Shown here in pieces: positions 1 through 6,665 of a stretch of 22,363 bases of DNA. How positions within the stretch are numbered: position 1 is the stretch's first letter; every line of letters begins with the position of its first letter. Source of the DNA: a virus. The translations under genes were made by a program, and so were the position numbers. The notes below the pieces were generated by a model. The model worked only from the letters and a program-made list of their open reading frames with translations, had not been told where the DNA came from and made no database searches. The stretch lies in the IMG/VR virus record IMGVR_UViG_3300013126_000271, positions 1 to 22,363 of that record; one strand, given 5' to 3'.

Positions 1-549
1 AATATGATATAAACGTTCATTAAACTTTACTTTTTGGTCTAGATAATTAGTCCTTTTTAGGACTTGGTTAATTATTACCGAATCTGTCGACCGTAAAGAT
101 TGAAAATAAGATTTAGGGTGTAGTAATTTAATTTTTTGAATAATAGTAGATTTTAATTCTTCCGTATTATAATCTTCTTCATGTATATTACTATTTCTAA
201 TTTTAATATTAATAGATCTATTGCAAACACTACATTTATCAAAGTACCCATCTTTAGCTTGAAACCAAACTTTTCTACCACAGATAGAACAAACAGGTTC
301 TTCTATTACTTTTAGTTTACATAGATGATATATTTTACTATTGGAAAGAATGTGTTCATATGTTCTAAAAATTGTTTTATATAGCTCTGGATTACTATTA
401 ATCATTATTCTTTTAATATTAGCAACATCATGAGTTTCAAAAAAGTTAATAAATTGTTCCTGAGCAATATTTAATTCAAATTCTTTTATACTAGAATTGT
501 TAAAAAGTTCTATTTCCCGTTGTTTACTTTTTTCACTTGAAAAATTCAT
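1..549 (-). CDS. Partial gene, zinc-ribbon protein, probable free-standing homing endonuclease (N-terminal part)
   Basis: An open frame of 183 codons starts at 549 and runs off the left edge without a stop. Around residues 83-104 it has a CxxC...CxxC zinc ribbon (CSIC, then CSVC about 15 residues later). The N-terminal part is charged and helical. The end of the visible part (FNERLYHI) resembles the linker before the second zinc motif of Vsr-like (EDxHD) phage homing endonucleases. The catalytic domain would lie outside the window, so this assignment is inferred from layout and zinc motifs. It stands alone downstream of the sheath gene, with its own TATAAATA promoter and a terminator separating it from the sheath. 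Composition is very AT-rich, like the endonuclease gene inside the terminase locus. It could instead be another zinc-binding phage protein. Confidence 0.5.
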   Translation of the reverse strand, partial: MNFSSEKSKQREIELFNNSSIKEFELNIAQEQFINFFETHDVANIKRIMINSNPELYKTIFRTYEHILSNSKIYHLCKLKVIEEPVCSICGRKVWFQAKDGYFDKCSVCNRSINIKIRNSNIHEEDYNTEELKSTIIQKIKLLHPKSYFQSLRSTDSVIINQVLKRTNYLDQKVKFNERLYHI

Positions 550-594
550 ATAATTACCTTTAACCTAAATTAGTAGCTGAATTTATTATAACAG

Positions 595-602
595 TATTTA
601 TA
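595..602 (-). promoter_or_regulatory. T4-type late promoter for the partial gene at 1-549
   Basis: The minus strand reads TATAAATA, the exact T4 late octamer. Its predicted start near 589 lies about 40 nt upstream of the ATG at 549. It sits between the sheath terminator and the next gene, as expected for an independently expressed late gene. Confidence 0.7.
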
Positions 603-615
603 AGAATAGTCAAGA

Positions 616-645
616 AGAAAGGGTTCTAAAAATAGAACCCTTTCA
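616..645 (-). terminator. Intrinsic terminator after the tail sheath gene
   Basis: An 11-bp perfect inverted repeat (AAAGGGTTCTA at 618-628, TAGAACCCTTT at 633-643) has a 4-nt loop. On the minus strand the stem is followed by a T-rich tail. It lies about 20 nt past the sheath stop codon. Confidence 0.75.
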
Positions 646-664
646 ATATAATATATTTTAAATC

Positions 665-3226
665 TTAAAGACCTGTTTTACCTACAACTTCGGCAAAGTT
701 AGTACCACTTGCAGTTACGACCGCATTAACATTGATGAATTCAGCAGTCTTGGCAGGTTTGAGGTACATATCAATAACCATACCGTTAGCATCAATAACC
801 GAACTTGTATTGTTCGACTCATCAATAACCAACAGATAGTCATAAAGTCCACGTCTTGATTTTACTGTACGCAAGAATGGTTCAATTATACCGAAAAGTC
901 TCTGACGAGTAAATGCATCATTAAATTCAAACAACCCAGTTTTTGCTGCAGTTGCTACAGTCTTCTCAAGGAAGATCAACAAACGACGAACATTAACACG
1001 GTCAAAAGCAGAAGCAATAGCAGTAGCAGTTTTCTGGCCGTAAACAACACCAGCACCTTCACCTGGAATGTTGATAATTGGGTTAATAGCATTTACATAC
1101 AGGTCATCACGGTTCTGTTTACCAGCGTTAAAAGCAAGTTTAATAACATTCTTCATAACACCACGCTCTGAACCAGCAGGTGCCCACCATGGATCACGAT
1201 TTGCATCTGTTTGTGCATAAAGTCCAGCAATATCACCAAGAACAGCAACCCAACGGTTTACATCGTTGAATTTATCGTACTGATATTTCATGTTACCATA
1301 TACAGCAGTGTAAGTTCCAAAAGTAGTAAACTCTTTAGCATCATAAACAGTTTTTGAACCAAATTTATTGTTAAGTAATGCAGTAGCTTCAGAGGAAGTT
1401 TTTGTAATAAGTTCCGAAGCATTAAATGGAGCAACAAGTGCTACACAATCTTTACGAGTTTCAGCAATAGTTGAAGCGTAGTTTAAATCTAGTTGATGAG
1501 CAATAAGAATGTTTACATCAAATGATTCTGGGTTAGCAAATTCTTCAAACGCGAACTGTACTGAAGCTTGGTTAAAATCAGTGAACGCATAATCAGTTTC
1601 AGTTGAAGTTCCAAAAGTAAACAACCCACCAGCAAGAGTGCTATTTACAGAAACTGCTTTAGAAGTGCTAACTTTAGCATACAAGTATTTTGAACTTGTG
1701 AAGAATACATTGTCTGCGTAAATGTTACGACCATCAGCATTTTTAGCAGTTTTGCTATAAGAAGCGATAACAGTTTCTTTGATCTCATAAAGACCATCAG
1801 TGTTCTTGTCAAATACAACAGTTAAGAACTCACCGTTCTGCCAGTTAGGCTCATACTCAAGAAGGTCGGAGAAGGAAAGTAGTTCTTCTTTGATGTATGG
1901 TTTAGCAAGTCTTGGAACAGCATCAGAAGCAACTTCAGCAGTTAAACGCTGTTTCTTAATTACAGTAGCATCAAACTTTTCTGCAAGTAAGTTAATACCA
2001 ACGATTTTGGAAGTAGCTGGATCAAGGTCAACATACAAACGGGAACTTGTAATTGCAGTACCGTTAATTTTCTTAACAGCAGAAGCGAGAGGGCTATCCA
2101 AGTAAATTACATTGTTGACTGGATCAGTAGCAACAACAGTATAAGCATCTTGAGTTTCATCTGTAGCAGTAATAGAAGAAATCAAGTCGTTGTTTGCTTT
2201 ATCAAAGTTGAAAACATAACCAACTGGAATGTTAAACCCAGAAAGTACATTAAAACTTGTTGAACCTGCAGGAATTCCTGAAACAGAGTTAGAAGCATAT
2301 TCAGGAGCTAAAGTAGCCCAAGAAGCAGTTTCATTAGAGAAAACAGTTCCACTTGTACCTGGGTTAATAGCAGTACCATCAGCTGAAGTTAAAGCAATTA
2401 CGTTAGCAGCGATGGAAGTTACATAAGCAAGTTTTCCACCGACAGTGAATGCCTGACCAACTTTAGCATTATTAGTAGTAGCTGAAGAAGTTACTGTAAA
2501 AGTTATACCAGAAAGTGAAGCTGATGTGTAAGTAATGTAACCAAGTGAAAATTCAATTTTAGCGTCACTTGCAGAAGTAAAAGTATAATCAAATGTTACG
2601 CTAGTTGGGCTGGAATCAACAACATTATATATCTTACCAGTACCAAGTGAAAGAATTTTGTTACCTTTAACCAAAGAGTTGTTAGTAACAGGAATAGAAG
2701 CCCCAGAAGCACTAATTGTTCCAATGGCAGCCGAATAAGCATCTACAACAGGTTTGCTGTAGTAAGCAGGATTAGAACAAACACCAATAGCAAGAGTTTG
2801 AGTTGGAGTTACATATTTGTTAAAGAATGCAATCTTACCATTAACAACAGTTGACTCCAAAGTTATTTCTGCTTTGTTTGTATTGTACAGTTCTGCATTA
2901 CCTTCTGAAGCTACGTTGTTGCTGATATGAATACCAGCATTTTTGAAAGCGTTGTTTGAATCGTTCCGTGGAAGTGGTCTAACAACATAAAGACTAGAAG
3001 CATACTGTAGGAAGTTCCATGCCTGATACCAATCTTGGTAGTTGTTAGCAGTTGGTTTACCGAAAGCAGCTACCAAATCTGCTTCCGATGTTACTCCAGT
3101 TGGTGTTAAACACGGCCCATAATCAGCCCTTACAACCATACCAGTTCTTGCAGAAGGTATGTTAGGAACTGTTTGTGACAAGTTTAGTTCACGAACTGAA
3201 ACTGCTGGTGATAAACTAAAGCCCAT
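665..3226 (-). CDS. 18: Contractile tail sheath protein, gp18-like
   Basis: This 853-aa protein is the tail sheath subunit that polymerises around the tail tube and contracts at infection. The N-terminus (SPAVSVRELNLS, then a GMVVRADYGPC segment and a WNFLQYASSLYVVRPL segment, residues about 6-85) is typical of myovirus sheath proteins. The C-terminal third (DVNILIAHQLD, CVALVAPFNAS, PWWAPAGSERG, VNAINPIINIPGEG, NVRRLLIFLEKT, VKSRRGLYDYLLV) is the conserved sheath core and locking domain. T4 gp18 has 659 residues; the extra length is a Ser/Thr/Ala-rich beta-type insertion at about residues 165-400. A late promoter lies upstream and a strong terminator follows. It directly follows terL, as gene 18 follows gene 17 in T4. 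The start at 3226 has an AAAGGAG ribosome site upstream. Confidence 0.95.
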   Translation of the reverse strand: MGFSLSPAVSVRELNLSQTVPNIPSARTGMVVRADYGPCLTPTGVTSEADLVAAFGKPTANNYQDWYQAWNFLQYASSLYVVRPLPRNDSNNAFKNAGIHISNNVASEGNAELYNTNKAEITLESTVVNGKIAFFNKYVTPTQTLAIGVCSNPAYYSKPVVDAYSAAIGTISASGASIPVTNNSLVKGNKILSLGTGKIYNVVDSSPTSVTFDYTFTSASDAKIEFSLGYITYTSASLSGITFTVTSSATTNNAKVGQAFTVGGKLAYVTSIAANVIALTSADGTAINPGTSGTVFSNETASWATLAPEYASNSVSGIPAGSTSFNVLSGFNIPVGYVFNFDKANNDLISSITATDETQDAYTVVATDPVNNVIYLDSPLASAVKKINGTAITSSRLYVDLDPATSKIVGINLLAEKFDATVIKKQRLTAEVASDAVPRLAKPYIKEELLSFSDLLEYEPNWQNGEFLTVVFDKNTDGLYEIKETVIASYSKTAKNADGRNIYADNVFFTSSKYLYAKVSTSKAVSVNSTLAGGLFTFGTSTETDYAFTDFNQASVQFAFEEFANPESFDVNILIAHQLDLNYASTIAETRKDCVALVAPFNASELITKTSSEATALLNNKFGSKTVYDAKEFTTFGTYTAVYGNMKYQYDKFNDVNRWVAVLGDIAGLYAQTDANRDPWWAPAGSERGVMKNVIKLAFNAGKQNRDDLYVNAINPIINIPGEGAGVVYGQKTATAIASAFDRVNVRRLLIFLEKTVATAAKTGLFEFNDAFTRQRLFGIIEPFLRTVKSRRGLYDYLLVIDESNNTSSVIDANGMVIDMYLKPAKTAEFINVNAVVTASGTNFAEVVGKTGL

Positions 3227-3278
3227 TTTTATTTCTCCTTTTATTTTAATTCATCCAAATATTGGATTCTGTTGTATC

Positions 3279-3286
3279 TATTTATA
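3279..3286 (-). promoter_or_regulatory. T4-type late promoter of the tail sheath gene
   Basis: An exact TATAAATA octamer on the minus strand, with a predicted start near 3273, about 47 nt before the sheath ATG. It lies in the 99-bp gap after terL. A short ATCCAA/TTGGAT hairpin (3253-3267) lies in the leader. Confidence 0.8.
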
Positions 3287-3325
3287 TTTTGAACTTACCT
3301 TATATCTGGTAATATAAATAGTGTC

Positions 3326-5026
3326 TTACCAAGTAAATCCATCAGCATCTGTTTTGATTTCATTATCAAACTCATCGTCTGGGAGATAACCAAATGCAGG
3401 AGTTTCTTCCATTTCCTGATCTTTTTCAGCCTTTATAACACTAATCAATTTTTGTGGATCGGCAATTTCTGAAATGTCTAATGTTTTTGACATAAGAAAA
3501 AACAATGCAGAAATCAAAGCCATAACTAGATCATCTTGGTAACCAGATTCTGCTTTATAACTATCCTTAACTTTTATAAAGGTTGAAAGTTGTGAAATTG
3601 TATCAAAGTCATTCAATACAAGTTGATTCTTTTCAAGTAACATTTTTAGATTAGTACAACCCATTCTTTTTGTTTTCTTGGTTGTGCGGTAACCAGGAAG
3701 ATTACCTTTCTCAAAGTAAATGTTTTCATACTCATAGTCGAAGTGAATCATGTTTGCAACTTCTTGGCCTATTTCGTTGTTCTCCACGAACATATAAGCT
3801 TCGTTATAGTACATTCCAAGTTTAAAAGCCATCTCTGGAGAGAACAAATAGTTGAAACCTTCTTTAGCGAAGAACGTAGCAACTTGTTTGAACGGGTAAG
3901 CGGTAATATCAAGAACCTGCATACCTAGAGCGTCACCAGAGTTTTCTTCAGTCATTTTACAAGAGTCAACTCCAATAGTATAAGTATGACCTTTCTTTGG
4001 TTCCTCATATATCTTTAAGAACTTATAATACTCTTCTGGAATGTTACTGAATATTCTTGGATGTTCTATCTCCTGTTTGTGTTTTAGTTCTCTAACTATT
4101 TCTGGTTCAATTAGTGTTGCAATACTACCAAGAAAAGAATTTTGATATTCTTGAAGAAATCTTTGCATGCCGATGTTGGCAATAGTTTCTTCTTTCCATT
4201 TTTCGTCCCTACCAGGAACCTGCCACCAGTCAACTTTAATAGGGTGAAATTTATTTCTGCCTTCTATAGCATCTGTCCAATCCTTATAAAAGTGATTCAT
4301 ACCATTAGGAGTAGAAACATAAATTACTTTAGAATCTTTACCTGAAGAAATTGTTGGATAGACTGATGAAATGAAGCCCGACCATACGCTGTTTTCGACG
4401 AATGACCGCTCATCGCATATTGCACACCAAATGGATCTACCACGTATCGCAGTTGAAGATGTTGCACTAGCAATAACCATATTACCATTTTCTAATTTTA
4501 TTGACCCAGAGTTCCAAACATAAACACCTTGTTGTAACCATTTTGGAAGAAGTTCATATGCTAATTTTACTTTTCTTAAAAGGTCTCTAGCTTGTTCAGC
4601 TTTATTAGCCAATAAAGCTATAGTTTTATCTTTATTAAAAAGTAAATTCCAACAAACAAAAATTTCAAATGAAGTTGATTTTCCACAATTATGTGATAAA
4701 ATATCATTTGTATAATACCTAGAATTTGAAACATCTAAAATATCATACATTATTTCTTTTTTGTTTAGAATAGTTTTTTTTATAACACTTTCGGGACCGT
4801 TTTTAGTGAAAATAATATCATTAATTTCTATATTCAATAAATCCACTTCTGAAAGATCGGATTTAAAAATAGAATGATTAGGAGCTCCTTTTAATATTAA
4901 ACCGTTACTTGTTTCTATTTCTATAATATCTAACGGTGGAGTAATTCCCAAACCAGAAAAATCTTTCCAACCTTCATCTGTTAAAATTTCAAAATCTTCT
5001 ATATTAATAATTTTTTGAAATTTCAT
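3326..5026 (-). CDS. 17: Terminase large subunit, C-terminal part with fused C-intein (split terL, gp17-like)
   Basis: This 566-aa ORF encodes the C-intein (residues 1-113) fused to most of the packaging motor ATPase/nuclease. The extein starts at Cys114 with CGKST, the second half of the Walker A loop. Walker B is at about 203-206 (hydrophobic run ending CDE). The RNase H-like nuclease domain shows D354 (IGVDS), E415 (FVENNE) and D498/D499 (YQDDLVMAL), matching the three acidic residues of T4 gp17 nuclease. Joined to the 92-residue N-extein encoded upstream it would give about 545 residues, against 610 in T4. The start at 5026 has an AAGGA site about 9 nt upstream and overlaps the endonuclease gene by 23 nt. 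Without trans-splicing this polypeptide has no adenine-binding segment and only half a P-loop, so it should be an inactive ATPase. Confidence 0.93.
   Translation of the reverse strand: MKFQKIINIEDFEILTDEGWKDFSGLGITPPLDIIEIETSNGLILKGAPNHSIFKSDLSEVDLLNIEINDIIFTKNGPESVIKKTILNKKEIMYDILDVSNSRYYTNDILSHNCGKSTSFEIFVCWNLLFNKDKTIALLANKAEQARDLLRKVKLAYELLPKWLQQGVYVWNSGSIKLENGNMVIASATSSTAIRGRSIWCAICDERSFVENSVWSGFISSVYPTISSGKDSKVIYVSTPNGMNHFYKDWTDAIEGRNKFHPIKVDWWQVPGRDEKWKEETIANIGMQRFLQEYQNSFLGSIATLIEPEIVRELKHKQEIEHPRIFSNIPEEYYKFLKIYEEPKKGHTYTIGVDSCKMTEENSGDALGMQVLDITAYPFKQVATFFAKEGFNYLFSPEMAFKLGMYYNEAYMFVENNEIGQEVANMIHFDYEYENIYFEKGNLPGYRTTKKTKRMGCTNLKMLLEKNQLVLNDFDTISQLSTFIKVKDSYKAESGYQDDLVMALISALFFLMSKTLDISEIADPQKLISVIKAEKDQEMEETPAFGYLPDDEFDNEIKTDADGFTW
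4688..5026 (-). other. C-terminal half of split intein (IntC) in TerL
   Basis: Residues 1-113 of the C-terminal TerL ORF have no terminase similarity but carry intein landmarks. A block-B-like stretch LKGAPNHSIF (residues 45-54) has the conserved His51. The C-terminal block MYDILDV then YYTNDILSHN ends with His112-Asn113, and Cys114 is the +1 nucleophile. Boundary codons check out: Asn AAT at 4688-4690 and Cys TGT at 4685-4687. The usual block-B Thr (TxxH) is Ala48. With the N-part the full intein is about 144 residues, the size of a mini-intein without an embedded endonuclease. Confidence 0.9.
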
Positions 5027-6167
5027 TTAAAAATTCCTTACATTTATTCAATTCTCTTTCCTTGTTATTCTTATAGTCTCGTTCCCAGATAATTAAAATT
5101 TGGTACCCATTATCCAAGGCAACTTGGTGTTTGATTCTATCTAATTCCCATATTTCTAAAGCTGTTTTTTTAATTTTTTTATTAAAAAAATCTTTTTGGT
5201 AAACATCTGGGTTAGCATGCCAATAATCACCATTGTATTCTATAATTTTCTTTTGTGAAGGATCAGCAATGTCAAACAAAAAACATCTTCGATCAAATAA
5301 TGCTAATTGTTGTTCTAATTGAAATTCTTTAGACAAAATATTAAATAATTCTTTTTCTTTTTTTGAAATAGAATATCCTTTAGTAATTTTCTTTCGATTT
5401 ATTTCTGACCGTTCTTCTTCAGATTTTGAGTTTAAAGTTTCTTGCCAACGATCTTGTCTATCTTGCCATATCTTCAACCCTTCTTCTTCCCCATACCGTA
5501 AAATACACTTTTCTTTTGAAAATGTTGCTTGTCTGTCACTTAAAAGTAATTTAGCTTCTTCTAACTCATACCCCAACTTAAGCCAATGTTCAATATGGTT
5601 AGTTTGATTTTGTGGATTATCTTTTTTAGTTTGTTTAACTTTTGATATAACATTTTCGATTGCTATTTCTTTATTATCTAAATCTTGATATTTAACAAAC
5701 TTTTTAGAAAAAGGAGAAAATTTACCACCGTGTTTATAACCAGGATTAGTTTCACCTTTTATTTTTTCGGAGCAATAATTTATATATTCTTTACAAAAAC
5801 AATCTTCTGTCGATAAATTATATTTTTTCTTATATTCACTAAAAGGTATTTTATGATGATCTCTTACATGAGCTAAAACAGATCGACACATAAATCCACA
5901 TATTTTACATTCGACTTTATTACTTGGATCTTTTCTGGAATTTTCTATATGAATTATATTGTAATATTCCTTTCTGCATTTAACCGAACAAAATTTAGCT
6001 GATGACTTTTTATCTGTTATTACAGAATTACAATAGTCACAAAATCTTTTAGGAATGTATAATTCTCTATATTCTTCCGATGTTATGTTATGTACACTTT
6101 TTAAATGATGATAAAAACTTTTAACTTTCTTTTTACAAATTTCACAATACATTAAATTATTAGCCAT
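5004..6167 (-). CDS. Free-standing EDxHD (Vsr-like) homing endonuclease between the terL halves
   Basis: This 387-aa protein probably cuts intein-free terL alleles and drives spread of the split-intein locus. The N-terminal part has three zinc-finger-like motifs: C8/C11/H21/H26, C43/C46/C60/C64 and C87/C90/H100/H105. A basic GETNPGYKHGG-type linker (about 138-148) follows, a motif seen in phage homing endonucleases. The C-terminal ~115 residues have a Vsr-like fold signature: E273 (KELFNIL), D299 (FLFDIAD), H317 (YNGDYWH), D343 (WELDRIKH), then GYQILIIWERDY. This fits the EDxHD catalytic pattern described for I-Bth0305I and for endonucleases between split inteins. A late promoter and AAAAAAGG site precede the ATG at 6167. 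The 3' end overlaps the IntC ORF. It is very AT-rich compared with the terminase body. Confidence 0.88.
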   Translation of the reverse strand: MANNLMYCEICKKKVKSFYHHLKSVHNITSEEYRELYIPKRFCDYCNSVITDKKSSAKFCSVKCRKEYYNIIHIENSRKDPSNKVECKICGFMCRSVLAHVRDHHKIPFSEYKKKYNLSTEDCFCKEYINYCSEKIKGETNPGYKHGGKFSPFSKKFVKYQDLDNKEIAIENVISKVKQTKKDNPQNQTNHIEHWLKLGYELEEAKLLLSDRQATFSKEKCILRYGEEEGLKIWQDRQDRWQETLNSKSEEERSEINRKKITKGYSISKKEKELFNILSKEFQLEQQLALFDRRCFLFDIADPSQKKIIEYNGDYWHANPDVYQKDFFNKKIKKTALEIWELDRIKHQVALDNGYQILIIWERDYKNNKERELNKCKEFLNEISKNY

Positions 6168-6185
6168 ATGAACCTTTTTTACTAT

Positions 6186-6193
6186 TATTTATA
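6186..6193 (-). promoter_or_regulatory. T4-type late promoter of the terL-locus endonuclease
   Basis: An exact TATAAATA octamer on the minus strand in the 40-bp gap between the N-intein stop and the endonuclease ATG. The predicted start near 6180 leaves a 13-nt leader that still contains the ribosome site. It would also drive the downstream IntC-TerL ORF. Confidence 0.75.
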
Positions 6194-6207
6194 CATCTAG
6201 ACAAGTA

Positions 6208-6579
6208 TTAAGAAATTATATTTTCTAATTCTTTTAATGTTAATTCTTGAATTTCACCGGTTTTTTTATTTCTTATTTTAATTTTAGAATCACCCACAAC
6301 ACATTGTCTACTCGCCAGAGTTATGCTAAACCTTCTTTTAATAAATGATTCAACCATATCTATTTGATAATCTCTTAATTTTGGATGTACCATTCCTTTA
6401 TCTATATCTAATATAAAATAATAGTTTTCGGCAAAATACTTCCAATCATTAGCACATTTAAGATACTCCTCTATATGTTCTTTTGTATATGCTAGTTTTG
6501 TATTCGGTTTTTTAAGATTTGGATTTCCATCAAAAGCTATTTCATTTCCAAAAATATCTTCCTTTATATCTTCTACCAT
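6208..6579 (-). CDS. 17: Terminase large subunit, N-terminal part with fused N-intein (split terL)
   Basis: This 123-aa ORF encodes the first 92 residues of TerL followed by about 31 residues of N-intein. The extein carries the segment before the P-loop (KLRDYQIDMVESF, about 67-79, then RRFSITLASRQ), matching T4 gp17 where SRQ is followed by LGKTT. The frame then enters intein sequence at Cys93 (CVVGDSKIKI) and stops at 6208. It cannot act alone as an ATPase. It must associate with the C-terminal ORF encoded about 1.2 kb downstream and trans-splice. The ATG at 6579 has an AAAGGAAAC site upstream; an out-of-frame ATG at 6583 is not used. It is separated from the fibre gene by a terminator, so it needs its own promoter, which I cannot identify. 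It is AT-rich (12 of 60 G/C at 6361-6420). Confidence 0.92.
   Translation of the reverse strand: MVEDIKEDIFGNEIAFDGNPNLKKPNTKLAYTKEHIEEYLKCANDWKYFAENYYFILDIDKGMVHPKLRDYQIDMVESFIKRRFSITLASRQCVVGDSKIKIRNKKTGEIQELTLKELENIIS
6211..6303 (-). other. N-terminal half of split intein (IntN) in TerL
   Basis: Residues 93-123 of the N-terminal TerL ORF form a block-A-like start (CVVGDSKI), a charged turn (RNKKTGE) and a short helix before the stop. Cys93 is TGT at 6301-6303, immediately after the SRQ of the P-loop. At about 31 residues this half is much shorter than the usual ~90-110 residue N-inteins, so the break lies between blocks A and B. Confidence 0.88.
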
Positions 6580-6610
6580 TCATTGTTTCCTTTATGAAAA
6601 TTTGATCAAA

Positions 6611-6642
6611 TAAAAACCCTATGTTTATTTAACATAGGGTTT
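6611..6642 (-). terminator. Intrinsic terminator after the fibre gene
   Basis: A perfect 12-bp inverted repeat (AAACCCTATGTT at 6614-6625, AACATAGGGTTT at 6631-6642) has a 5-nt loop. On the minus strand it is followed by a TTTTTATTT tail. It lies 24 nt past the fibre stop and isolates terL from the capsid operon. Confidence 0.85.
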
Positions 6643-6665
6643 CTAGTTTTTATTGTGAATTGTGG

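Noticed and set aside
3326-6579. Frameshifted or broken terL pseudogene
   Set aside because: Both halves have ribosome sites and intact catalytic motifs, and their junctions match intein splice sites exactly, which fits a working split gene better than decay.
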